Shown piece by piece: positions 42,028-51,488 of a DNA stretch of 51,572 bases. The stretch covers positions 1 to 51,572 of the forward strand of contig JAJQCA010000079.1 in NCBI GenBank assembly GCA_021202985.1, read 5' to 3'. Origin of the DNA: Alistipes sp. Its GTDB lineage: Bacteria > Bacteroidota > Bacteroidia > Bacteroidales > Rikenellaceae. The translations under genes and the position numbers were made by a program. Within the stretch, counting starts at the first letter, position 1; the number at the start of each line of letters is the position of its first letter. Below the pieces are notes generated by a model that was not told where the DNA came from, searched no databases, and worked only from the letters and a program-made list of their open reading frames with translations.

Positions 42028-44983
42028 CCACCACGCACCTTATAGAAGCACAGTGATATCGGTATGAATTTGAACCCATACTTATAGCAGCGTTGTTATT
42101 ATAACCCGTAGGAGAAGATAAATTAAGAACAAGTGTCCAAATCGTGTAGGTTCCGACAGGGGTTACCGTGTGGTAATTTCCTACGGTGCTCTGGAGGATT
42201 CCGTATTGGTTACGAATTCCGGCCAGGGGTAAGAATATCGACCCGTGATCGTACGGGTTACAAAATACCACTCCCCCATACGCGACGTGGGCCGTTGTAC
42301 TCGCCACAGACCTGTACGGTACGGAACTGTCCGTGCCTTCCCGGTTGCCAATAACCCTACGGTCGAAGAACCCGTCGGCGTAATAGCCTCCGTAAGCCAT
42401 ATAACCGTAAGCAGCCACAGAGTTTTGCCGTGAGGGTTCGGCCATAAGTGATTGCCGTATTTCGGAATTAGCCGGTATATCGGTTGTTGACGCGATAATG
42501 ACTGAATTAAGATCCACGTGGTCCATCGGTCGACGGTATCCAGGCGGACAGGTTTCATGCACCGATTCCAGGGTGGGCCAGAATCCGGTAGGATTGACAT
42601 AATCCCAACCTGAGATCTGACCTGTCGAAGGAAGCGAGGGGTGGAATGCCCTCCGTAAATGAGTTGCATTTGCCCATTGGAAGAGTGCCCCGGCCTGTGT
42701 GGGATAGTCGGTAAAAACTCCCCCTTTCACGGCGACCTGCAAATGCTGTGTGGCTGTCGTGCCGTTACGGCCGGTAGTGGCAAAATAATCCGGATCCGAA
42801 GCATATTCGGGCGCGGTGAGATTAAATACGGGAATCCTTACCGCGTACGGCCTGTTTGGAGTGCCGTAACTCTCCCCCGTGGGGGTAAGGTCGTCCGGAC
42901 GCATCAGGTAATCGTCCTGTTCCCCCTGACGGATAAACATACGCCAGTATAAAGTGCGGTTCTTCAGGTGGTTTTCGACCGATATGAAAATTACCCCGTA
43001 ACGTGGCGGCCCGCTTTGGTCTATCTTATCGCGCAGTCCAATCCGGAAATATATCTCGTCTTCGGGACCAGAAACAGTACCGCCGACCGATATGGCACCC
43101 CCGTTCACCTGGTACAGGGCGTCGTCCGCCCTCATATCAGCAGGGTCCTCGTGCTCATCCCATGTCACGCCGCTGTCGAGGGTCGGTTCCGTATCCAGGA
43201 TAATCCAGTCTTCCCCCTCGATAACGGTCGCCACCCAGTCCCCCTCGATATAGTCGGAGTATGGAACACGAATGAGCCTTTCACCGGTCTGGTCCGCTCT
43301 CCAGAAGGCCCCTACATAGGCCTCGTCAGGAACGGTATGTGTTACACGGTGCAGGTTGACGTAATACCCCTCCTGCCTGACAAAAACTTTACTCCGGCCC
43401 GAATTTCCGCTCCGGGAGGCGTAAAACTCGGCATCGCGGTAATTATTGTCGGAAATATAAATATCCGCAGCGATAAAAAGCCCCTTACCTTCCCGAAAAG
43501 TATTGTTGTCCGAGAATATGTTATAATCCGAGTCCATCATCTTGAACCAGTCGCCAGTTACCGAAACAATTTCGATATCTACGTAATCATCCCCCGGAAG
43601 GGCGGCAAATCCCTGAAAATTGTAGTTCGGATAGCGGGCAAAGTTGATTGTCCGGGTCAGGTTACCCAGCGTGATGGTCGCCGTACCGCTTGTCGTGGAG
43701 GTCGTCATAGTGACTTTCACCGGTGTCACCCCGCCGTTCGTTTCGGCCAGGTTGACAGTCGACGGAGTTACCGTAATGCCGTCGGTGGCGGTTATGGTGG
43801 CTGTGGTCACTCCCATCGCCGTAGTTGCGTCGGTCGATACGATGAACGCGTCCGTAAGGTTGGTCATCGCCCCATAGACCAAAACGGTGGAATTCGAAAC
43901 CCCCAGGTAATACTGACCGTTGGAGACTATATCGTGGGAATAGCCGTCTGTGACTTTTATCTTGTAGACTATGTTCGACGGAGGGCCGTCCACCGCTTCC
44001 TGAAGCGTGGAGTATCCCGGTCCGGCTGCGGTGATTTCGAACTCGTAAGCCTTGTTCCGCAGTATATCGAGGTACGCGCCGTCCACCGAGAAGGCGAGTT
44101 TGTAGTAATAGGTATCACCGCTGAGAGTGGCTTTAATTATAAGTGCTGGTTCGTGTGATGCGGCCGTCTCGTAGAAATAGAGCGGCCCTGTGCCCGATTG
44201 GACCACGTCGCCGCCGGCGGCGGCCGTCCGGTAGGCTACCATGCCGTAGGTGCCCGCAGCCACGGCGGTGTTATCGTCGCTCCAAAGCGCCCCGTGCGCG
44301 GCTACGTTCACCGCCCCCATGCCGGTCACGTCGAACCCGGTGAGGGAGGAGGTCACCGTGGCCTTCGCCACGGCCCGGGCCAAGCTCATTTTATAGTCCG
44401 AGCCGTCTGTCACGTTATATATCTTGGTATTCTCGTCTATGCCGTTCACCTCTGCCGATATTCCCGACATGGGGAGCAGGTCGGCCGTGCCGTAGAGATT
44501 CGCTGTCTGCGGGTTATTGAGGGACGGGGTGCGCAGCAGGGTCTCCAGGTCTGCGAGAGTGGATGCGCCCAGCAGGGTGTTCAGCCCGTCGGCGGTAAAC
44601 TGCGTAATCCCGTCGCCGAGAGTCGCCGGCGGGTTTTCAATCACCACGAAGAGGCACTTTTCCGTACTTTCCACCGGAGTCAGGCTGACGGTGGTCTTAC
44701 TCCCGTCGAAAACCGACCGGGCCGCCTCGGAGAACACCGCCGCCGTCCCGCTGCCGGTGTAGACCAGCACCATAGGGGCGTACGAAAGGCCCGTTTCGTC
44801 GGCCCGGGTGGATACCGGGCGGGTATATTCCGTGGAGTTAGTGAACAGCTCTATGCGTACCCTGCCATCGGAAATTTCCGGTGTGGGCGTCTCTATATCG
44901 TTATCCGTGCAGGAGACCGCCCCTAAGGTAAGGCATCCCGCAGCCAGCGACCTTATAACTATTTTCTTATATACACTTAGCAT
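42020..44983 (-). CDS. large fimbrial accessory/tip protein with C-terminal FISUMP/lectin-like module (paralogue 2)
   Basis: The 987-residue lipoprotein (lipobox AVSC, Cys25) begins with a fimbrillin-like domain (about 35-330). A Ser/Thr-rich Ig-like region follows (about 335-480) with TMTTSTTSGTATITLGNL. From about residue 553 a module starts YVGAFWRADQTGERL and includes FIRQGEQDDYLMRPDD. This leads into a C-terminal lectin-like/FISUMP-type domain with CPPGYRRP, YYADGFFDRR and a final IRCV. The same module is found in the neighbouring 1052-residue protein, but the N-terminal halves differ. By position in a type V fimbrial operon the likely role is an accessory or tip adhesin. It starts 5 bases after the gene upstream; a small ORF overlaps its stop. 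Confidence 0.75.
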   Translation of the reverse strand: MLSVYKKIVIRSLAAGCLTLGAVSCTDNDIETPTPEISDGRVRIELFTNSTEYTRPVSTRADETGLSYAPMVLVYTGSGTAAVFSEAARSVFDGSKTTVSLTPVESTEKCLFVVIENPPATLGDGITQFTADGLNTLLGASTLADLETLLRTPSLNNPQTANLYGTADLLPMSGISAEVNGIDENTKIYNVTDGSDYKMSLARAVAKATVTSSLTGFDVTGMGAVNVAAHGALWSDDNTAVAAGTYGMVAYRTAAAGGDVVQSGTGPLYFYETAASHEPALIIKATLSGDTYYYKLAFSVDGAYLDILRNKAYEFEITAAGPGYSTLQEAVDGPPSNIVYKIKVTDGYSHDIVSNGQYYLGVSNSTVLVYGAMTNLTDAFIVSTDATTAMGVTTATITATDGITVTPSTVNLAETNGGVTPVKVTMTTSTTSGTATITLGNLTRTINFARYPNYNFQGFAALPGDDYVDIEIVSVTGDWFKMMDSDYNIFSDNNTFREGKGLFIAADIYISDNNYRDAEFYASRSGNSGRSKVFVRQEGYYVNLHRVTHTVPDEAYVGAFWRADQTGERLIRVPYSDYIEGDWVATVIEGEDWIILDTEPTLDSGVTWDEHEDPADMRADDALYQVNGGAISVGGTVSGPEDEIYFRIGLRDKIDQSGPPRYGVIFISVENHLKNRTLYWRMFIRQGEQDDYLMRPDDLTPTGESYGTPNRPYAVRIPVFNLTAPEYASDPDYFATTGRNGTTATQHLQVAVKGGVFTDYPTQAGALFQWANATHLRRAFHPSLPSTGQISGWDYVNPTGFWPTLESVHETCPPGYRRPMDHVDLNSVIIASTTDIPANSEIRQSLMAEPSRQNSVAAYGYMAYGGYYADGFFDRRVIGNREGTDSSVPYRSVASTTAHVAYGGVVFCNPYDHGSIFLPLAGIRNQYGILQSTVGNYHTVTPVGTYTIWTLVLNLSSPTGYNNNAAISMGSNSYRYHCASIRCVVDE

Positions 44984-44988
44984 AATTA

Positions 44989-47900
44989 TTAATTCTTGAG
45001 AAGATTATGCACTTCGAGTTCCTCCGGGGTCGGGTAGCGCACGCAGCGGGTATGGTTGGTGCGGGACGTTGCGGTCTTACTCTGGATAGAGGCATTATCC
45101 CATGAGATAGCCAAACCGGCATACGCTTCGTATGCCGAAGATTCCATGGAAGACCAATAACCTTCCAAATTATCGGGTGCTTCCTCTGGACCCTGTAAAT
45201 GTTCCAGATGTTCATAAACCGAATACAATTCCTGCCGCGTGGGCAGGAACCACATACCCTTACCGGTCACCACGTCGTCCGGGTCGCCCTCCCAGTAGGC
45301 AGCGCATCCCGTACCCGCGTCGGTATGTCCGGCAATGCCGTAACTGTACCATTTATTCATATAATGGTTGTCATCCAGTGCCACGTACCCGTCCGAATAT
45401 CCCGAGAAGAAGAAATAGTTCGTATTGTATGTAGTATTTATTCCCATCGCCGTCGCCCAATTCATTTGCTCATTTCCCGTTACGCCGTCCGACAAAGCGT
45501 CGGTTTCGGCCAGTATCCGCTCCTCGGCGGTCTGGTCGTCAGAGACCCAGATAAAGGGGTCAACCACCCCTCCCTTGTAATTACCTACAACACAACGTAT
45601 TGGCAAGCCCTGATTGGTTACAACGTTCATAAACATGCCACTCGAATTGTTTGTTACAAGAGCCACTCTTGTGCTGTACCCGTTCGCCACTCCGGTCGTA
45701 GACGTCCAATAATTACCGTTCATTCCCGGAGCCATTATAGTAGAATAAGACGGGTCTCGGTATCCCGATGCGGGAAAGAACAGGGAAGCATTATTATCCG
45801 GGTTGAAGAAAAGTTGTCCGATTAACGCAATATCGCTACCGGATACGGATGTTGCGCTGTATGCTACCGGGATAGTGCCTGATGGCGTTTGCAAAGGACG
45901 CCTGTCGAAGAAACCGTCCGCATAATATCCGTAAACATTATTGTCGTACAGATAGGACTGGTAACCGTCGGCGGGATTGAGATTCAAAGACTGTCTTATC
46001 TCTGAATTAGCGGCGGCATTGTCCGTATCTATGGCAGACGTTGTTCCGTCTTCCGGCCTGCGGTAACCTTCAGGACAGACTTCAACCGCTTCCGATATTG
46101 CGCTCCAATAGTCTGAAGGGTAGTAATTGGTCCATTCGGCAACTGTCGACAAGTAAGGATTCCAAGCATAGCGGGAGTTAATTGATGGACTGCCCCACTG
46201 AAAATAGGCTCCCGTCTGTGTCGGGAAACGGGTGAAGGTTGCTCCCCGCACATCTAAATCAATATAGTCAGAAGTAACACCATCAATGTACTCTGTTGCG
46301 GTAAGGTTATATGGTGCGAATTTAGCCGCCAGCGGTCGGTCGGTGAGGGTGCCGTTACCCGTACCGTCCTCCGGGCGCATAAGGTAATCGGCCGCCTCGC
46401 CCTGGCGGATGAAAATTTCGTGTGTACCGTTTACCACCACCTTGGCGTAGCGGGGTGTAGCAGGATCGGGATTGGGGCCAGTCAGACCGATACGGAAATA
46501 GATATTGCCCGTTCCCGATACCGTGGTGGCGCTACCTTCGACCGGGTAGTTCTCCGGGTCGCCGGGCTCGGTGCCGTCCACCCAAAGATTCGCATCGAGG
46601 CTCTTCCCCGGGGCAAGCACCACCCAGTCGGCAGAGCCGTCCACCGTGGCCGTCCAGGCTCCGGAGCCAGCCATCGCAATAACCCGTTCGCCCTTTTGGT
46701 CGTTCCTCCAGAACGCTCCTACATAATCATAGGGGGCAAAGTTCGAAGACGGGATGTCGACACTCACCGTTATCTCCCGGCTGAACTTGCCGCCTCCGGC
46801 ATTGAGGTATATCTTGTGGGTTTGGGTAGACCCGGCGTCGACCCGCGTGGCGTCGCGGTCGGTCATTATATCGAACCAACCCTCGCCGGTAGAGCTGTCG
46901 AAGTGGAAATTCGCGGGATTGCTTCCGGTAAGGCCGTAGAAAACCTCGTCCACCGGCTGGTCGCTCCCGTCGAGGTCTTCAATATACACCTCCGGCTGGT
47001 CTGTCCAGAAAAAGATGCGGGCCATGTTGCGCTCGTTGATCGAGGCCTTGATAGCCGAAACGTTGAGCGACTTATTGCCCGACAGGCCGTCCCTCTCCTC
47101 GTCGTCCCACGGCGTAGCTTCGAGCGAGATTTCGAGGTCGACGGTGCTCTCGGCTATTTTCGCCGCGATATCGTAGTAGAAGTTACGCGGCAAGGTGTAG
47201 TCGTCGGGGATGTCACAACCTATGACGGCCGGATAATCCGTGCCGTCAATCACGGCCGAGAGCGACACCGCGTTGTCCTTAACATTCTCGGGGGAGAACC
47301 ACGATTCAGGCAGTATAATGCGCGGATAAGCGATATCCGCGGCGAAGCCGGCCTCGGCGGACGGGGTTACGATATTACCGGGATTGAGCATGTACTGGCC
47401 GTTGTTCGGGGCCGCCGCGAATCGCAAATCGTCCCGGGTCGATGAACTGTTGTCCGTCTCCGGGAAAATATAAAGTTTGTCGGGTACGTTGTCGAACTTC
47501 ACGTACTGGAAATCGGCGAGCTGCGTGTCCGTAAGCCGCAGCGTCAGGCCGACCCTGACGGCCATGCGGGTTATGGTCACAGGCCATTCTTCGCCGTCTA
47601 TCGACAAGCCGTCGTACGAGAGGCGGTTATTTCCCGTAATCAGCACCCGTTCGCACACCTCCGACATCGGAACCAGGTTGGTATTGCCGCTCTCCCAGTC
47701 GAGCGAGGCCAGTTCGAACGAGAGGGCCTTCAGGTCCCCTATGCCGGAGGCGTCGGGCTGCAATGCGTCGAGCTGCGCGGAGAGAGAGGTGTCGAGCTGC
47801 TCGTTGGCGATAAACACCACGGTGAAACTTCCCGTGAGCACGTTTACCGTAGCCTGCCGCCGGGTCGCGGACCCGGTACCGGTAACCGTAGTAAAGGTTA

Positions 47901-48147
47901 CGGGCTGGTTGAAGGCCAGCGAACCGTCTCCGGTACGGAAGCCCATTACACGGAAGCGGTCTATTTCATAGTCCACTTCGCTGCCCTCGATTGTGGCGCC
48001 CGTCCGCGAGGTCGGGGTGTTGAGGCTTATGGTTACGGGCAACTCCCCCTCGTACAGGGTGTCGAGTTCGCCCTTATCCGCCGTACAGCGGCAAAGGACG
48101 GCAGGAAGTACGATTAGTAATAGTATAAGTCTTATTATATAACCCAT
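44989..48147 (-). CDS. very large fimbrial accessory/tip protein with two C-terminal lectin-like domains (paralogue 1)
   Basis: The 1052-residue protein has an N-terminal signal with a weak lipobox (LCRC, Cys21) and a fimbrillin-like region (about 30-365). A short linker ending near the module start follows. From about residue 473 comes the shared module, YVGAFWRNDQKGERVI and FIRQGEAADYLMRPED, running into a first FISUMP-like domain (CPEGYRRP, YYADGFFDRR, YWTSTTG, PIRCV at about 849). A second domain of the DUF1566/FISUMP kind (WFLPTRQELYSV, YWSSMES, TRCVRYPT) adds about 190 residues. It is encoded 12 bases after the anchor gene. Two stacked lectin-like domains suggest glycan or protein binding at the fimbrial tip. 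Confidence 0.75.
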   Translation of the reverse strand: MGYIIRLILLLIVLPAVLCRCTADKGELDTLYEGELPVTISLNTPTSRTGATIEGSEVDYEIDRFRVMGFRTGDGSLAFNQPVTFTTVTGTGSATRRQATVNVLTGSFTVVFIANEQLDTSLSAQLDALQPDASGIGDLKALSFELASLDWESGNTNLVPMSEVCERVLITGNNRLSYDGLSIDGEEWPVTITRMAVRVGLTLRLTDTQLADFQYVKFDNVPDKLYIFPETDNSSSTRDDLRFAAAPNNGQYMLNPGNIVTPSAEAGFAADIAYPRIILPESWFSPENVKDNAVSLSAVIDGTDYPAVIGCDIPDDYTLPRNFYYDIAAKIAESTVDLEISLEATPWDDEERDGLSGNKSLNVSAIKASINERNMARIFFWTDQPEVYIEDLDGSDQPVDEVFYGLTGSNPANFHFDSSTGEGWFDIMTDRDATRVDAGSTQTHKIYLNAGGGKFSREITVSVDIPSSNFAPYDYVGAFWRNDQKGERVIAMAGSGAWTATVDGSADWVVLAPGKSLDANLWVDGTEPGDPENYPVEGSATTVSGTGNIYFRIGLTGPNPDPATPRYAKVVVNGTHEIFIRQGEAADYLMRPEDGTGNGTLTDRPLAAKFAPYNLTATEYIDGVTSDYIDLDVRGATFTRFPTQTGAYFQWGSPSINSRYAWNPYLSTVAEWTNYYPSDYWSAISEAVEVCPEGYRRPEDGTTSAIDTDNAAANSEIRQSLNLNPADGYQSYLYDNNVYGYYADGFFDRRPLQTPSGTIPVAYSATSVSGSDIALIGQLFFNPDNNASLFFPASGYRDPSYSTIMAPGMNGNYWTSTTGVANGYSTRVALVTNNSSGMFMNVVTNQGLPIRCVVGNYKGGVVDPFIWVSDDQTAEERILAETDALSDGVTGNEQMNWATAMGINTTYNTNYFFFSGYSDGYVALDDNHYMNKWYSYGIAGHTDAGTGCAAYWEGDPDDVVTGKGMWFLPTRQELYSVYEHLEHLQGPEEAPDNLEGYWSSMESSAYEAYAGLAISWDNASIQSKTATSRTNHTRCVRYPTPEELEVHNLLKN

Positions 48148-48159
48148 AATCGCTCGGTT

Positions 48160-49083
48160 TTATCCCAAAGGCGTCGGGCCGGGATTGTAGTTCCAGCCGT
48201 CCACCGATATCGTAAGGTTCATATCCGCGTCGAATACCAGCCGCAGGTCGAACTCGAATTCGGTTTCGAAGTCGACCGTGTGGCCTGCCGCGGCGTATGC
48301 TGATAGAATCATTTCCACCAGGTTGTCCGTGTATAATGTCTGGCCGCTGGTGATGTCGGCCAGCTCGAAGAGCGGTTCGCGTCCTTCGGTAAGGCGAAGG
48401 GTTTTAACCGATGCGGTAAGCCCGCCGTCGGTGAAACCGGTGGTCCGCAGGTACCGGACGTGGTCCATCCCTTCTATGATAGTATTGTCGAACCCGTAGT
48501 GGGTGTTGTTGTCGGTAACGGAAAAAAGGTACTCGTCCTCGTCGAACGCTTCCAGCCCTTCGACGGTAAAGTTTATCCGGTAGGTATCCGGGCGTATGAT
48601 GATTTCGAACGTGTGGTCTGTTTCGGGCAGCACCTCGGCGTCGGCGAGCATCCCGTGGTGAAGGTCGGGAATTTCGGTGTCCACCACCCCGCCGGCAGGA
48701 TATTGCAGGCCCACCACGAGGCTGCCTGCGTCGCCGTCCGGCTGTCCGGCATAGGACATGCCCTGGTTTGTCCAGGCAACGAAATGGTAGGTGCCCGGTT
48801 CCAGGTCGAGCCAGGCCTCGTATTCGGTGCCGTAGGAGTAAGCGCCTCCCTGCCATGTCGCGACATACCGCAGGTCCGCGTCGAATATATAGATGTAAAC
48901 GTTTTCAATATTATAAAGGTCCGCTTCAGAGCGGGTGGTTTCCGCCAATGTCCTGACCACGATCCTTACCGCCGGTTGACTGTCAGGACAGTCGTCCCTG
49001 TCATCTTTTATACACGATTGCAGTACGCTGGCAGCGCACAGCAGGATAACAGTTAATTTCAGGGCGGTATAAGGGAATTTCAT
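48160..49083 (-). CDS. FimB/Mfa2-family fimbrial anchor lipoprotein
   Basis: The 307-residue protein has a lipoprotein signal (LQSC, Cys24). It shows the Mfa2/FimB pattern: VRIVVRTLAETTRSEADLYNIENVYIYIFDADLRYVATW near the N-terminus, then LDLEPGTYHFVAWTNQG. A second transthyretin-like domain follows, and it ends LRLVFDADMNLTISVDGWNYNPGPTPLG. In Porphyromonas gingivalis, Mfa2 anchors the fibre and controls its length. The start at MKFPYTALK is chosen over an in-frame ATG at 49224, which would put a long non-signal stretch in front. A hairpin terminator separates it from the major subunit gene upstream. Confidence 0.9.
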   Translation of the reverse strand: MKFPYTALKLTVILLCAASVLQSCIKDDRDDCPDSQPAVRIVVRTLAETTRSEADLYNIENVYIYIFDADLRYVATWQGGAYSYGTEYEAWLDLEPGTYHFVAWTNQGMSYAGQPDGDAGSLVVGLQYPAGGVVDTEIPDLHHGMLADAEVLPETDHTFEIIIRPDTYRINFTVEGLEAFDEDEYLFSVTDNNTHYGFDNTIIEGMDHVRYLRTTGFTDGGLTASVKTLRLTEGREPLFELADITSGQTLYTDNLVEMILSAYAAAGHTVDFETEFEFDLRLVFDADMNLTISVDGWNYNPGPTPLG

Positions 49084-49273
49084 GGTCGGTCGCTGTTTCT
49101 TTATTGCCGGCTCCGGGCCGGATATGGTTGTTAAGGCGCAAGGTGACGGCGGCAGTGTTTCAGTCCGCGCGGTCGCCCGGCTGGTATAGAATTGCCCGTA
49201 TAGGGTTAAGGAATATGTCCGCACGGCTTGCCGCTACTACACACGGAAGCGGAAAGTCGAGTGGCAGGAGATA

Positions 49274-49310
49274 AACCCGTGGCCCGCCCGTTTTCGGCGG
49301 GCCATGGGTT
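49274..49310 (-). terminator. hairpin between major subunit and anchor genes
   Basis: Fifteen base pairs (49274-49288 with 49296-49310, one G-T pair) around a 7-base loop, 17 bases past the major-subunit stop and about 190 before the anchor start. The minus strand shows no long T-run after it, so it may be a partial terminator or an mRNA stabiliser that leaves the subunit messenger more abundant than the rest of the operon. Confidence 0.65.
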
Positions 49311-49327
49311 ATCAGATAGGAAGGGGA

Positions 49328-50854
49328 CTATTTTTCGTCTCCGAGGGTCAGGTTGTCGGCTTTGTAATCCCACTCTTTCACGGAGATTGATACCCTGAGG
49401 GTTGCATCGTCTTCGTCGATGGGAGTTTCACCGCCTTCATCGGGGGGATTCGGGTTCTTGCCATCGTCCTCGTTCGGATCGATGGGTGTTTCCGAATCGT
49501 CGTCCCTACCCGGATATGTCTTTCCGAAGTCGCCCGGCTCGATACCGAGACCTTCGATAAGGACATGGTGGAACTCGTTACGGTATACGTTGTATTTCTC
49601 TACGCCGCTGTTCTGGCGGCCGAGGAACACGCGGAAGTAGACGTAACCGTCCGGATAGTAGTAATACTTTATATCCTGCGGGTCGAAGCCTTCCTCCGTC
49701 TTGAGATAATCCATAATATCATCCCTGATGTTATCGTCGTCTTCACAGATGATATCGTCGAAGCCGTTGGTGCGAATCAGGTAGAAGCTGTCGCCGGCAG
49801 TAATCGGGCTACCCGTGTAGGAAACCGCATTACTTACTATTTCGGCACCGTTTGCCAGTGCGAGCTGGGTTTTTATATAAACATAGGTAGCCGAACCGTA
49901 ACGGGCCACGTCGTTCTCGTTGTTGGCCACGTTTTCACCGACATAGAAACCCTCGATGTGCTGCCTTGAAGTCGCATTATCGGAACCGATAGTCCTGTAA
50001 TCGATTTCATAGGAATTGGTAGAGCTGTTATAGTTGCCCGAATTTACGTAATAGTCGTAAGGGTGGATAGCGTCCGCCCAACTCGACGCGGTCGCGAGGT
50101 AGGAGGTACGGTAGCCGTTAGAGTTGTACTTCTGCGCGAAGTGGCTCACCCAGGCGTCCTGCACCACGAAGAATTCCTGCACTTCGACAGACAAGTCGCC
50201 GGCACCTAAGCTTTCCCAGTCGGCCGTAAGGGTGGTACTGCTCAGAGAGGTTTCCATAGTGGTTATCACCTTCGATACGGCACGCTCGAGACCCACTGCA
50301 ACGACGTTGTCATAATCCGATACGGCAAGTTTCGCGTTGGTCATCCCTATCATTGAGATGGACGTCAGAGTGCTGCCTGTGGTGTTCAGGATATCGTCCT
50401 CTACATCCACAACTTCCTGTAATACCGTTTCATTGGCAGGGGCCGTTGTCGCGAAATTAGCATACTCAGAACTTACGAGGTTGGCTGCAACATAAACTTT
50501 CTTGTCGCCCGATTTGGTCTTCAGTTTCTCGTTGAGCACAAAGGTGCCGGTAACCGTTTCGGTAAAATCGTTCTTAAGCGAAACCTTAACGAAATCGTCG
50601 TAACCCGCACCTACGGGAGTACCGTCGGTATTGAAGACATAGATGTAAATGTCGTCGCCGATCGCGTTTTCAGCATCGTTGCCGATCTGGGTATCACCGG
50701 CACGTGTCAGGGTTTTGGGAAGGGTTAGTGAGAAGGTGAAACTGGTTTCCACACCTTCTTCGGGGTCGGTACCGCCTCCTTTCTCGCCGTCACTGGAACA
50801 GGCGGCGAGAGTAAGTGCGGCAAGGGCCGCCACCATAATAGATCTGATCTTCAT
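49328..50854 (-). CDS. Mfa1-family major fimbrial subunit
   Basis: The 508-residue lipoprotein precursor (LAAC, Cys19) has the type V fimbrillin pattern. After a short acidic Gly-rich linker comes SFTFSLTLPKTLTRAGD, with an Arg before the first strand where a trypsin-like protease could cut to release the mature pilin. DDIYIYVFNTDGTPV follows, then an N-terminal domain (about 40-200) and a larger C-terminal domain. A very acidic, Pro-rich stretch (about 455-490) precedes the last strand, VSISVKEWDYKADNLTL, which probably serves as the donor strand. Mfa1 and FimA subunits polymerise by strand exchange on the cell surface. It is first in the operon. No clear promoter was found in the 250 bases upstream. 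Confidence 0.9.
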   Translation of the reverse strand: MKIRSIMVAALAALTLAACSSDGEKGGGTDPEEGVETSFTFSLTLPKTLTRAGDTQIGNDAENAIGDDIYIYVFNTDGTPVGAGYDDFVKVSLKNDFTETVTGTFVLNEKLKTKSGDKKVYVAANLVSSEYANFATTAPANETVLQEVVDVEDDILNTTGSTLTSISMIGMTNAKLAVSDYDNVVAVGLERAVSKVITTMETSLSSTTLTADWESLGAGDLSVEVQEFFVVQDAWVSHFAQKYNSNGYRTSYLATASSWADAIHPYDYYVNSGNYNSSTNSYEIDYRTIGSDNATSRQHIEGFYVGENVANNENDVARYGSATYVYIKTQLALANGAEIVSNAVSYTGSPITAGDSFYLIRTNGFDDIICEDDDNIRDDIMDYLKTEEGFDPQDIKYYYYPDGYVYFRVFLGRQNSGVEKYNVYRNEFHHVLIEGLGIEPGDFGKTYPGRDDDSETPIDPNEDDGKNPNPPDEGGETPIDEDDATLRVSISVKEWDYKADNLTLGDEK

Positions 50855-51104
50855 AATTAGAAATTGATTTTAATAAAATTGGTTGATTGAGTTATATTAA
50901 GGATATACAAAGTCCCTTTCACGCCGGGGGTCGGCGCTCTCCGACAACGGGCGGGGTATTTCCCGGTGCTGTTCCGTAAAATGCAGGTCTGTACGGTCCG
51001 GGGTCCGGAAGCCGCAGGTTATGGGGTGATATTGTATTAATTTCTAAAATTATATTCATCTTGTATAGTGGGGTAGTAATAATTATTGTATAGGTGAAGT
51101 CGGG

Positions 51105-51488
51105 CTATGTACCGTGCCCTGTGTAGCACATACTTAAATTCTCGGCCAGCCCGAGGTTTCGTAGCATATCACAACGGACGACCGCCTCCGGGAGCTCGGG
51201 CTTATCCTCCAGCCACGGTTCAGCTATCACCAGCAGGTCCCATACGGTCATCGTATAAAACCGGCGGCGGTCAAGGTGGAGCCGCTCGTCCCGCTGATAA
51301 AGGATACCGTTATCTTTCAGCAGCGAAAAGGCGGAACTATTTGTTTTAAAGTAATTTGAAGCCGACGAGAAGGTCTCAGGTGCAATGCCTTTGCTTCCGT
51401 CATGGACATAGATATAGCTGAACACCCCCAGAAGGTCGTATAACTCCTGGAAGCGCTCGCTGAATAATATTTTATTGTCGCCTTTCAT
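51105..51488 (-). CDS. 127-residue protein of unknown function upstream of the fimbrial operon
   Basis: A soluble-looking protein: MKGDNKILFSERFQELYDLLG, helical and charged, then YVHDGSKGI and RRRFYTMTVWDLLVIAEPWL. It has no signal peptide or membrane segment. I do not recognise a family. It reads in the same direction as the fimbrial operon and ends 250 bases before the major subunit gene. Its position next to a fimbrial locus would suit a regulator, but no helix-turn-helix motif is evident and this is inference only. The 250-base gap after it is AT-rich near its ends and GC-rich in the middle. Confidence 0.55.
   Translation of the reverse strand: MKGDNKILFSERFQELYDLLGVFSYIYVHDGSKGIAPETFSSASNYFKTNSSAFSLLKDNGILYQRDERLHLDRRRFYTMTVWDLLVIAEPWLEDKPELPEAVVRCDMLRNLGLAENLSMCYTGHGT

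Noticed and set aside
42968-44158. 396-residue plus-strand frame opposite the 987-residue fimbrial protein
   Set aside because: Antisense shadow, basic and without a recognisable family.
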